DNA of 5,819 nt from Muricomes sp. (GTDB lineage: Bacteria > Bacillota > Clostridia > Lachnospirales > Lachnospiraceae): contig JAHHTM010000094.1 of the NCBI GenBank assembly GCA_020024675.1, positions 1 through 5,819 of the forward strand, given 5' to 3'. Position numbers and translations under genes: made by a program. The notes beneath the pieces are model-generated. The model saw nothing but the letters and a program-made list of their open reading frames with translations. It made no database searches and was not told the DNA's origin. Shown piece by piece: positions 1-5,184 of the stretch; the first letter of the stretch is position 1; every line of letters starts with the position of its first letter.

Positions 1-22
1 TGACCCGTCCGTAAAATATATT

Positions 23-1687
23 TTATTCTACAGATAATACATAATAGTAAATCGGCTGTCCACCTAAGTGAGCATCGATATCAATGTCTGGATAGAGCTC
101 TTCTAACTCTTCTGCAAAACGAGTTGCATCTTCTTCAGAGATATCCTGACCATAATATAAACTGATTAATTCTGAATCTTCTGTAACAAGTTGTGAAAGC
201 ATATCTTTTGTTGTTTCTTCAACAGACTTCCCTACAGAAAGAATTCCGGAATCTCCAATTCCCATGATGTCGCCTTCATGGATTTCTTTATTGTCAATAT
301 GTGTATCACGCACAGCATAAGTAACCTGACCAGTCTTGACATTTTTAATTTCTTCCATCATTGTCTCAGCATTTGTATCAACATCAGCCTCTGGCATATA
401 GTTGATGATTGCTGTAATTCCTTGTGGAACTGTTTTTGTAGGAATTACAAGAATATCTTTATCCTCTGTCAGCATCTGAGCCTGATTTGCTGCAAGAATA
501 ATGTTTTTGTTATTTGGGAAAATGAATACATGATCTGCATTTACCTCATCAATTGCAGTCAACATATCTTCTGTGCTTGGATTCATCGTCTGTCCGCCCT
601 CGATTATGTAATCGACACCTAATTCGCGGAAAATCTCATTCATACCCTCTCCGATAGAAACTGCAATAAATCCAACAGATTTTCTCTCTGCTTTCTTTTT
701 CTCTGCTTCTTTTTTCGCTGCTGCTTCTTTTTCAGCCTCTTTAAACAGACGTTCCTGATGCTCTTCACGCATATTGTCAATCTTGATTCTTGACAATTGT
801 CCAAATGTAAGAGCCTTCTGGATTGCAAGTCCCGGATCATTCGTATGAACATGGATCTTTACAACATCGTCATCTGCTACACACACGATTGAATCTCCAA
901 TCGATTCGAGAAAAGCCTTTACTTCTGTCTCATCTTTATCAGTAAATTCTTTATTAAGCATGATAATAAACTCTGTACAATAACCAAATTTAATATCAAC
1001 TTCTGCCTGTGCACCTGGTTTAACCATTTTTGTACCAGCACTTGTTTCAATTGCACTGTAATCTACTTCTTTACCAAGGAATGCATCATATGCACCATTT
1101 AAAACTTCAAGAAGCCCTTGTCCACCTGAATCAACAACTCCTGCTTCTTTTAATACCGGAAGCATCTCCGGTGTTTTAGATAACACATACTTAGCATGCT
1201 CAATAACTTCCGGAATAAAAATTTCAAGATCATCCGTCTGATCTGACATTTCTGCTGCTTTTTCAGCAATTCCTTTTGCAACAGTAAGAATGGTTCCTTC
1301 TTTTGGTTTCATAACAGCTTTATATGCTGTAGCTCTTGCACGCTCACATGCATCTGCCAGAATCTGAACATTTATTTCTTTATACTCACGAATTTCTTTT
1401 GTGAATCCACGAAGCAACTGTGAAAGAATAACCCCTGAATTTCCTCTTGCACCTCTTAATGAACCTGAAGAGATTGCCTTGGAAACTGCAAGCATATCCG
1501 GTTTTTCAAGGCTGCTTACTTCCTTTGCCGCTGACAGAATTGTAAATGTCATATTTGTACCAGTGTCCCCATCAGGAACAGGGAATACATTTAATTCATT
1601 AATAAATTCTTTCTTTGCCTCCAGATTCGCTGCTCCAGCTAAAAACATCTTTGTAAACAGCTCTGTAGTAATGGTCTTAATCGCCAC
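23..1687 (-). CDS. fakA: Fatty acid kinase ATP-binding subunit FakA (YloV, DAK2 domain)
   Basis: FakA phosphorylates fatty acids held by a FakB (DegV-family) partner, giving acyl-phosphate for phospholipid synthesis; it is cytosolic. The 554 residues match the usual length, and I recognise the family along the whole protein. An N-terminal DAK2 kinase domain (about 1-205) carries NVFPVPDGDTGTN at 33-45, where the aspartates at 39 and 41 are the expected Mg/ATP ligands, then ARGNSGVILSQ at 80-90 and VVDSGGQGLL at 184-193. A middle domain (about 230-315) has Cys237, His279 and His281, which line up with the conserved Cys/His/His set of staphylococcal FakA. A Lys/Glu/Ala-rich linker at 317-336, probably helical, leads to a C-terminal domain (about 338-554) with EGGQTMNPST at 363-372 and FPNNKN at 390-395. 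The start is GTG, chosen for a GGAGG site nine bases upstream that abuts the asp23 stop. The asp23 gap is 14 bases, so co-transcription is likely. No fakB lies in the window; the partner must be elsewhere. Confidence 0.95.
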   Translation of the reverse strand: MAIKTITTELFTKMFLAGAANLEAKKEFINELNVFPVPDGDTGTNMTFTILSAAKEVSSLEKPDMLAVSKAISSGSLRGARGNSGVILSQLLRGFTKEIREYKEINVQILADACERARATAYKAVMKPKEGTILTVAKGIAEKAAEMSDQTDDLEIFIPEVIEHAKYVLSKTPEMLPVLKEAGVVDSGGQGLLEVLNGAYDAFLGKEVDYSAIETSAGTKMVKPGAQAEVDIKFGYCTEFIIMLNKEFTDKDETEVKAFLESIGDSIVCVADDDVVKIHVHTNDPGLAIQKALTFGQLSRIKIDNMREEHQERLFKEAEKEAAAKKEAEKKKAERKSVGFIAVSIGEGMNEIFRELGVDYIIEGGQTMNPSTEDMLTAIDEVNADHVFIFPNNKNIILAANQAQMLTEDKDILVIPTKTVPQGITAIINYMPEADVDTNAETMMEEIKNVKTGQVTYAVRDTHIDNKEIHEGDIMGIGDSGILSVGKSVEETTKDMLSQLVTEDSELISLYYGQDISEEDATRFAEELEELYPDIDIDAHLGGQPIYYYVLSVE

Positions 1688-1701
1688 GACAAGTTTCCTC
1701 C

Positions 1702-2061
1702 TTAATCAATCACTCTGACACCTTCAACGAAGATGTTGATTTTTTCTACTTTCATACCAGTGAATTCTTCCACCTTATATTTCACATTGTTCATAAGGTT
1801 ATCAGAAACTGAAAGAATATTCACTCCGTATGCAACAATAACATGGAAATCCAGTGTCAGCACATTATCCTCCGAAATCTCCACCTGTATTCCACGTGTC
1901 AGACTCTCTTTCTTAAGAAGATGAACAAGTCCATCTTTCATATTTACTGCAGCCATTCCAACAATTCCAAAACACTCTACTGCTACAGATCCAGCATACT
2001 TTGCAATAACATCTGGACCTACAGTAATGATTCCAAAATCTGTACTCACGCTACCTTTCAT
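1702..2061 (-). CDS. Asp23/Gls24 family protein (YloU type)
   Basis: This is a small Asp23/Gls24-family protein of 119 residues, full length for the YloU type. Family hallmarks are GIITVGPDVIA (10-20), the AVECFGIVGM segment (27-36), and the C-terminal block with YGVNI (78-82), VKYKVEEFTG (93-102) and INIFVEGVRV (108-117). I see no signal peptide or membrane segment, so it should be cytosolic or membrane-associated through a partner. In Staphylococcus, Asp23 is tethered to the membrane by AmaP and linked to cell-envelope stress; the role of YloU-type members is not settled. The ATG start has a GGAGG site nine bases upstream (2071-2075). It sits directly before fakA, as yloU-yloV do in Bacillus, and a candidate promoter 116 bases upstream could serve both genes. 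The family call is firm; the function is inferred. Confidence 0.93.
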   Translation of the reverse strand: MKGSVSTDFGIITVGPDVIAKYAGSVAVECFGIVGMAAVNMKDGLVHLLKKESLTRGIQVEISEDNVLTLDFHVIVAYGVNILSVSDNLMNNVKYKVEEFTGMKVEKINIFVEGVRVID

Positions 2062-2170
2062 GATATATTACCTCCGATTTTTATCATATCAATATTCGCA
2101 GATTTTACGCAAAGTATAAATCCGCGCTGCTGTCAAATTTTCTGTCACCATACTGACAGATATACTGAAC
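2062..2170 (-). promoter_or_regulatory. 5' leader of asp23-fakA with inverted repeat
   Basis: If transcription starts about seven bases past the -10 at 2177-2182, the asp23-fakA mRNA has a leader of roughly 108 bases. It contains a perfect 7-bp inverted repeat, TCTGTCA (2141-2147) and TGACAGA (2154-2160), with a six-base loop. A further CTGTCA lies at 2130-2135. No T-run follows the hairpin in the direction of transcription, so it does not look like an intrinsic terminator. It could be an operator just past the start site or an mRNA hairpin. I recognise no riboswitch or T-box in it. A second possible -35/-10 pair nearer the gene (TTGCGT, 18-base spacer, TATGAT) would start almost on the ribosome site and is less convincing. 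Confidence 0.4.
2141..2160. repeat. 7-bp perfect inverted repeat, possible operator
   Basis: TCTGTCA and TGACAGA are separated by CCATAC. The site lies about 10-30 bases downstream of the inferred asp23-fakA start site, a position where a bound repressor could block RNA polymerase. A third half-site copy, CTGTCA at 2130-2135, is offset by 12 bases from its direct copy at 2142. I cannot match it to a known regulator; it does not resemble what I recall of the FapR or FabT consensus sites. Confidence 0.4.
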
Positions 2171-2176
2171 GCACCT

Positions 2177-2205
2177 ATTATACTCTTTTTTTTACAATTT
2201 TACAA
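2177..2205 (-). promoter_or_regulatory. Candidate sigma-A promoter for asp23-fakA
   Basis: On the minus strand, TTGTAA (2200-2205) and a consensus TATAAT (2177-2182) are separated by exactly 17 bases that include an A8 tract. The -35 overlaps the stop codon of the cytidylate-kinase-like gene, so asp23-fakA could be transcribed independently of it. The perfect -10 and ideal spacing argue against chance, although the region is AT-rich. Confidence 0.6.
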
Positions 2206-2805
2206 CATAGATTCGTAAAGTGCTGTTAAAACGTCTATAATCTGATCTTCAGACATAGTCCCACTATTAATAGCAAGGTCGTACTGTGACATATCTTCCC
2301 ACTTTTTGTCAGTAAAATAATTATAGTAATATCTTCTTTGCTTATCCATACGTTTTATGAGCAAAGCAGCCTCTTTATGATCAACAGACGCTCTTTGCAT
2401 AACATTTTCAATACGTTTTTCTAATGGTGCATGTACAAATATACTCTTGCAGTTATCAAAATCTCTTAAAATATCATTTGCACATCTTCCAACAATGATG
2501 CAGTCCTCTTTTTCAGCAAGTGAACGAATCACATCTACCTGCGTGTAAAATAAAACATCATTCATTGGCTCAAAGCGAAACTGCTTTTCCATCTGAACAT
2601 CATCTTCAACCGGATAACGCCAAGGATTCGAACGCTTTTCATCAACCTTTAACAGTTCTTCATATGTAATATTCTGCATTTCTCCGGCAATTTTGATAAG
2701 TTCTTTATCATAATAGTGAATTCCAAGTCTTTCTGATAATCTCTCAGCGATCTTGTGTCCGTTACTGCCATACTGTCTTCCAATTGTAATTACACGATTA
2801 TTCAT
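2200..2805 (-). CDS. Cytidylate kinase-like family protein (P-loop)
   Basis: This 201-residue P-loop protein belongs to the cytidylate-kinase-like group, distinct from true Cmk. A divergent nucleotide loop, GRQYGSNGHKIA, spans 9-20. It is followed by YYDKELI (31-37), IVGRCAND (104-111), a lid-like RMDKQRRYYYNYF (152-164) and YDLAINSG (175-182). These are typical family blocks, and the arginine-rich lid suggests phosphoryl transfer from ATP. The substrate is unknown; such proteins are common in clostridia and are usually annotated only by homology. The region at 58-80 (with NPWRYP) is specific to this subfamily. The ATG start has a GAGGA site five bases upstream (2811-2815). The gene is divergent from rpmB, and its stop overlaps the -35 of the asp23-fakA promoter. 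It sits where rpmB and yloU are directly adjacent in Bacillus. No terminator is visible after it, so read-through into asp23 is possible. Confidence 0.88.
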   Translation of the reverse strand: MNNRVITIGRQYGSNGHKIAERLSERLGIHYYDKELIKIAGEMQNITYEELLKVDEKRSNPWRYPVEDDVQMEKQFRFEPMNDVLFYTQVDVIRSLAEKEDCIIVGRCANDILRDFDNCKSIFVHAPLEKRIENVMQRASVDHKEAALLIKRMDKQRRYYYNYFTDKKWEDMSQYDLAINSGTMSEDQIIDVLTALYESML

Positions 2806-2859
2806 AGTCTTCCTCGCTTTCTGCCTAAATGTCCGGCCTTATCAAGTTTATTTAGTATA

Positions 2860-2888
2860 ATTTTACCATGATTTCACAAGAATGTGAA
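2860..2888 (-). promoter_or_regulatory. Candidate promoter for cytidylate-kinase-like gene
   Basis: On the minus strand, TTCACA (2883-2888) and TAAAAT (2860-2865) are 17 bases apart, and a TGG just before the -10 gives an extended -10. This would yield a leader of about 48 bases before the ATG at 2805. The -35 forms one arm of a perfect 6-bp inverted repeat (2873-2878 and 2883-2888, four-base loop), which could be an operator. A nearby TATACT is an alternative -10 with a poorer -35. Confidence 0.45.
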
Positions 2889-2896
2889 GAATCCTC

Positions 2897-2925
2897 TTGA
2901 TTTTCAGTAAAAAATCTTTTAAAAT
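2897..2925 (+). promoter_or_regulatory. Possible second, upstream rpmB promoter
   Basis: TTGATT (2897-2902), a 17-base spacer and TAAAAT (2920-2925) form a plausible sigma-A promoter facing rpmB, about 55 bases upstream of the stronger candidate. The stretch is very AT-rich, so a chance match is quite possible. Confidence 0.28.
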
Positions 2926-2951
2926 TGAGATAAAATAATTTTAAAAAAGAC

Positions 2952-2980
2952 TTGCAATAGAGATATCTTTCTGTTAGAAT
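2952..2980 (+). promoter_or_regulatory. Candidate sigma-A promoter of rpmB
   Basis: TTGCAA (2952-2957) and TAGAAT (2975-2980) are separated by 17 bases. Transcription would start near 2987, giving a leader of about 46 bases that includes a weak 5-bp hairpin (2993-2997 with 3002-3006). The position and match are what is expected for a strong ribosomal-protein promoter. Confidence 0.65.
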
Positions 2981-3017
2981 GATAGTGTTGTGAGTCTGTT
3001 AAGACTATTTCAGATTG

Positions 3018-3025
3018 TTAGGAGG
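3018..3025 (+). promoter_or_regulatory. Ribosome binding site deciding the rpmB start
   Basis: TTAGGAGG ends seven bases before the second of two adjacent ATG codons (3030 and 3033), and only four bases before the first. The in-frame TTG at 3015 overlaps the site itself and cannot be the start. Spacing and the conserved N-terminus Met-Ala-Lys both favour 3033. Confidence 0.8.
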
Positions 3026-3032
3026 TGCAATG

Positions 3033-3218
3033 ATGGCTAAATGTGCTATTTGCGGAAAGGGTGCTCACTTCGGAAACAATGTAAGTCACTCTCATAGAAA
3101 AACACCAAAAATGTGGAAATCAAACGTAAAATCCGTTAAAGTTAAAACTGAAGGCGGAGCTAAGAAAATGTACGTATGTACATCTTGCTTAAAATCAGGT
3201 TGCGTTGAACGTGCATAA
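3033..3218 (+). CDS. rpmB: 50S ribosomal protein L28
   Basis: L28 is a structural protein of the large ribosomal subunit. At 61 residues this is a normal short bacterial form. MAKCAICGKG opens the protein, GNNVSHSHRKT follows at 14-24, and YVCTSCLKSG lies at 47-56. Cysteines 4, 7, 49 and 52 make the zinc-ribbon (C-plus) type; Cys57 is extra. It is a monocistronic gene here, divergent from the cytidylate-kinase-like gene, with its own promoter and a strong terminator 12 bases after the stop. In Bacillus rpmB is likewise divergent from yloU-yloV. Cysteine-free, zinc-independent paralogues exist in some bacteria; none is visible here. The start at 3033 is preferred to ATG 3030 or TTG 3015 because of ribosome-site spacing. 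Confidence 0.97.
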   Translation: MAKCAICGKGAHFGNNVSHSHRKTPKMWKSNVKSVKVKTEGGAKKMYVCTSCLKSGCVERA

Positions 3219-3229
3219 TAAAACATTTT

Positions 3230-3279
3230 AAGGACACGGAAAGTACCCACGGTTTAGTGAGTACTTTTTTTCTGTCCTT
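3230..3279 (+). terminator. Intrinsic terminator of rpmB with nested stems
   Basis: The inner hairpin pairs AAAGTAC (3240-3246) with GTACTTT (3261-3267), plus CAC/GTG (3248-3250 with 3257-3259) across one C-A mismatch, leaving a six-base loop. It runs into seven Ts (3265-3271). An outer stem pairs AAGGACA (3230-3236) with TGTCCTT (3273-3279) and also ends in Ts. It is oriented to stop rpmB transcripts. It lies between convergent genes, but in the minus direction no comparable U-run follows, so its effect on the opposing operon is doubtful. Confidence 0.85.
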
Positions 3280-3322
3280 TTTACTGTTCTTCTCTGATAT
3301 CACTTACTTTCATATCTTTATA

Positions 3323-3457
3323 CTAACAGCAAAAAAGTCTGTATCCTAAAAACAGGCATATGACTATCGTACATACGCCTGCACATTCCGGAAGAAAACA
3401 CATTAGTATCATGCCAAGAGCAAACCAGATCATTGCAAACCCTATAACTCTTTTCAA
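3323..3457 (-). CDS. 44-residue cysteine-rich membrane mini-protein
   Basis: I do not know a function for this protein. A TTG codon at 3455-3457 is preceded by GGAGGG (3465-3470) at an ideal seven-base spacing, and the frame stays open for 44 codons to TAG. The peptide starts Lys-Lys-type (LKRVIGF), so the N-terminus is basic. It then has a hydrophobic helix at about 4-22, a short Pro-Glu turn (23-24) and a second hydrophobic helix at about 27-39. That makes a two-pass hairpin or a single bent membrane segment. It holds six cysteines (20, 25, 29, 34, 43, 44), and it ends in Cys-Cys. The gene follows gerW/ytfJ by 59 bases on the same strand and is probably the last gene of that operon. The ribosome site, composition and position support a real gene. 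From memory, clostridia carry short hydrophobic proteins with a similar Lys-Arg start and Gly-Tyr near the end, but this is not verified. Confidence 0.68.
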   Translation of the reverse strand: MKRVIGFAMIWFALGMILMCFLPECAGVCTIVICLFLGYRLFCC

Positions 3458-3464
3458 AACAGTT

Positions 3465-3470
3465 CCCTCC
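3465..3470 (-). promoter_or_regulatory. Ribosome binding site of the 44-residue gene
   Basis: GGAGGG on the minus strand lies seven bases upstream of a TTG codon. It is the main argument that the short frame is translated and that TTG, not an internal ATG at codon 9, is the start. Confidence 0.65.
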
Positions 3471-3516
3471 GAAACATTATTCAATATAATATATGCCTGA
3501 AATAATAAATAATGAA

Positions 3517-3906
3517 CTATTCTTCAGAATTTAATATATCCATTACGTCATCTTCTGTAACTCTGTCTTCTTTTTTTGTAGTAAATCGGTCTACCATATC
3601 CGGTACAAGATCCAGGATCTTTGTCATAGTATCCTGATTTTTAATATTTACAAGTCGTGTTGTGCCATCTTTAATCACAAGAACTGCACTTGGAGATATT
3701 TTTCCTCCAAGTCCACCTGTCCCACGTCCTTTTTTGTCGTCAGAAAGATATCCTGCACCCATACCAAAAGAAACATCGACTAATGGAAGAATAATTGTAT
3801 CGTTAATATGAATTGCCTCTCCTACTACAGTCTTAGATGAGATCACATTATCCATTCCGTGAAATAATGCCTCTACAGTGTTTTTAAAATTGTTTCCATC
3901 TGCCAT
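3517..3906 (-). CDS. ytfJ: GerW family sporulation protein (YtfJ)
   Basis: In Bacillus YtfJ/GerW is made in the developing spore and is needed for normal germination; relatives also occur in clostridia. The protein is 129 residues. An N-terminal helix (about 5-25) with FKNTVEALFHGMDNV comes first. Then come VVGEAI (27-32), a strand with ILPLVDVSFGMGAG (39-52), a charged glycine-rich loop (54-69, GRGTGGLGG) and the SPSAVLVIKDG core (71-81). A C-terminal helix (about 93-109) and an acidic tail finish it. No signal peptide or membrane segment is seen. ATG 3906 is chosen because GGAGG (3915-3919) lies eight bases before it. ATG 3912 is only two bases from that site, and TTG 3921 overlaps it. The gene follows the DUF2953 gene by 15 bases, matching the ytfI-ytfJ pair of Bacillus. 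Whether this organism sporulates cannot be told from the window. Confidence 0.92.
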   Translation of the reverse strand: MADGNNFKNTVEALFHGMDNVISSKTVVGEAIHINDTIILPLVDVSFGMGAGYLSDDKKGRGTGGLGGKISPSAVLVIKDGTTRLVNIKNQDTMTKILDLVPDMVDRFTTKKEDRVTEDDVMDILNSEE

Positions 3907-3914
3907 AACCATGT

Positions 3915-3919
3915 CCTCC
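3915..3919 (-). promoter_or_regulatory. Ribosome binding site deciding the ytfJ start
   Basis: GGAGG on the minus strand sits eight bases upstream of ATG 3906 and lies inside the longer reading frame that begins at TTG 3921. This rules out the upstream TTG and makes ATG 3912 unlikely. Confidence 0.75.
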
Positions 3920-3921
3920 AA

Positions 3922-4818
3922 TTACATCTTATTTATTAACTTTCTGATATGTTTGTATGTTAGACGTACATCTTTACTGATAATCAGTCGAAGTGCCAAA
4001 TATATAAATGAAACACTATACACCCTGCCTGAAACAAATACATCAACATTTAACTTCTTTTCGTCAAAATCCGGTTTTATCTCAATATGCTCACCTGTAA
4101 AAGGATATATCATACTTACAAGTGCAAGAATTTTCCCCGTAAGTGCCGGATCCTCTGTACCAAACTCTATGTCACCGGATATCTTTTTCGGCTTAATCCT
4201 TCGAACCAGCTTTTTAATCTGTCTAAACAATAAATCCCATGCCCGTCTGTGGGTCTTGTTTTTTAAAAAGCGTTCTACATAATCCTTCTTTTTCTGTACC
4301 GACTTTATAGTAGCACACATCTTTTGAAATGTATATTTTATTTTTTCTAAAACCCCTCTTATCTTTTCAGAAAAATTATACTTTTTTTTCTTGGAAGGGT
4401 TTTCCGTTTCTTTTTTTTCTTCCTTGTAAAATACTTTCTCTTCTTCTATTACCGGCGTAATCGAATTATCTTTCTGTGGTTTCGAAAGAGATTCCGTTAT
4501 CTGTCCTTTATCCATAAAATCTTCTTCCAAAACTGATTCTTCTTTCTCCTCATCTTCATTTGAAAAATTTTTCCACGCAGCTTTCATACACCAGTCTAAT
4601 TTTTCTTTGTCATATAAAACATGTCCTCTCATAAGATGAAACAACCAGTTAAAATTTAAATCAATAAATAATGTCTCTGGTTTTCCATACATCTTTGCAG
4701 TCAGTTTATAGCGTACCGGGGCAAAAAGTAATATAGAAATAAGTAATACAATAATTCCTATGATTGCAAGAAGAATCCATCCTATTATTTTTAGAATACA
4801 CAGTAAAATATGTAACAT
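3922..4818 (-). CDS. DUF2953 domain membrane protein (YtfI type)
   Basis: The function is unknown; the family is defined as DUF2953 and is typically encoded next to ytfJ/gerW. This protein has 298 residues. A long hydrophobic segment at about 4-33 is a membrane anchor, followed by APVRYKL (33-39) and a short conserved part to about 85. An acidic and then Lys/Glu-rich low-complexity linker fills about 86-147 and is probably disordered. The C-terminal part (about 148-298) is basic and includes the family signature FGTEDPALTG (219-228) and a second hydrophobic stretch (about 266-281). The ATG start lies five bases after the upstream stop, with GAAGG eight bases before it (4827-4831). Tight spacing on both sides indicates one operon. 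The linker is long for the family as I recall it. A role in spore or envelope biology alongside GerW is inferred only from context. Confidence 0.85.
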   Translation of the reverse strand: MLHILLCILKIIGWILLAIIGIIVLLISILLFAPVRYKLTAKMYGKPETLFIDLNFNWLFHLMRGHVLYDKEKLDWCMKAAWKNFSNEDEEKEESVLEEDFMDKGQITESLSKPQKDNSITPVIEEEKVFYKEEKKETENPSKKKKYNFSEKIRGVLEKIKYTFQKMCATIKSVQKKKDYVERFLKNKTHRRAWDLLFRQIKKLVRRIKPKKISGDIEFGTEDPALTGKILALVSMIYPFTGEHIEIKPDFDEKKLNVDVFVSGRVYSVSFIYLALRLIISKDVRLTYKHIRKLINKM

Positions 4819-4827
4819 ATATGTTAC
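4812..4827. repeat. 16-bp perfect palindrome over a stop/start junction
   Basis: GTAACATATATGTTAC reads the same on both strands. It contains the TAA stop of the 114-residue gene and the ATG start of the DUF2953 gene. As RNA it could fold as a 5-bp stem with a six-base loop that holds the start codon, which would suit translational coupling. Chance in AT-rich sequence is possible. Confidence 0.5.
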
Positions 4828-5168
4828 CTTCTTTCTTTGTCAAATTCTCTTTGTCTTGATTCAATGTATCCTCGAATATCTGTATCTTTTGTCTTTTGAT
4901 ATACTTCTTCTGCAATATCTTTGGTCATAAACATTGCATCATCATAACCATTTGCAATTCCTACTATAAAAATTGGTGCTTGTTGAAACAGTGCCTGTTT
5001 TAACATCACTGAAGAATAAAATTCAAGATGATTTTGTTTTCCCGAAGCCAACGTTAACACATAAACGGATGGCTGTACTTTATTCGCACGTATTTTTTTT
5101 ATTATTTTATCTTTTTTAGATTTTAATTCTTCACTGACATACAAGTCACAATAAAATTTTACATGCAT
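4824..5168 (-). CDS. Conserved-looking hypothetical protein, 114 residues
   Basis: I cannot name a function. The protein is 114 residues, soluble and lysine-rich. It starts MHVKFYCDLYVSEE, with a basic helix around 14-30, then strands at about 34-41 (VYVLTLAS) and 47-53 (HLEFYSS). Next come LKQALFQQAPIFIVGIANGYDDA (56-78), a helix (about 82-92) and a charged C-terminal helix (about 99-114). The strand, IVGIANGY and helix pattern looks like a small alpha/beta fold. No signal peptide or membrane segment is visible. From memory, similar small proteins occur beside PBP genes in Lachnospiraceae, but this is unverified. ATG 5168 is chosen because AGGGAG (5175-5180) is six bases upstream. The frame stays open further upstream only inside the PBP gene. 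It starts 16 bases after the PBP stop and ends five bases before the DUF2953 gene. Confidence 0.82.
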   Translation of the reverse strand: MHVKFYCDLYVSEELKSKKDKIIKKIRANKVQPSVYVLTLASGKQNHLEFYSSVMLKQALFQQAPIFIVGIANGYDDAMFMTKDIAEEVYQKTKDTDIRGYIESRQREFDKERR

Positions 5169-5184
5169 AGGAATCTCCCTTTTA

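Noticed and set aside
1..22. Start of a further gene downstream of fakA
   Set aside because: Only 22 bases remain and they show no ribosome site or start codon; nothing can be supported.
278..622. Plus-strand open frame of 114 codons
   Set aside because: It lies wholly antisense to well-conserved fakA codons, has no family resemblance and is a composition shadow.
640..852. Minus-strand frame of 70 codons inside fakA
   Set aside because: It is out of frame with fakA, which is intact through this region; there is no ribosome site or recognisable product.
1401..1718. Plus-strand frame opposite the 5' end of fakA
   Set aside because: It is antisense to the conserved DAK2 motifs, so the open frame is explained by fakA codon use.
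2186..2193. T8 run on the plus strand as a terminator
   Set aside because: No hairpin precedes it on the plus strand and no plus-strand gene reads into it; on the minus strand it is the A tract inside the asp23-fakA promoter spacer.
2062..2199. Riboswitch or T-box in the asp23-fakA leader
   Set aside because: The leader is short, with one small hairpin and no T-box or riboswitch core motif that I recognise.
1733..2229. Two plus-strand frames opposite asp23 and its leader (1733-1924 and 1843-2229)
   Set aside because: Both are antisense to a clear Asp23 protein and its promoter region, and neither product resembles a known protein.
3878..4282. Plus-strand frame opposite the DUF2953 gene
   Set aside because: It is antisense to the conserved C-terminal signature of DUF2953, with no ribosome site or family match.
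4706..4915. Minus-strand frame overlapping the 114-residue and DUF2953 genes
   Set aside because: It is out of frame with two genes that have good starts and tight spacing.
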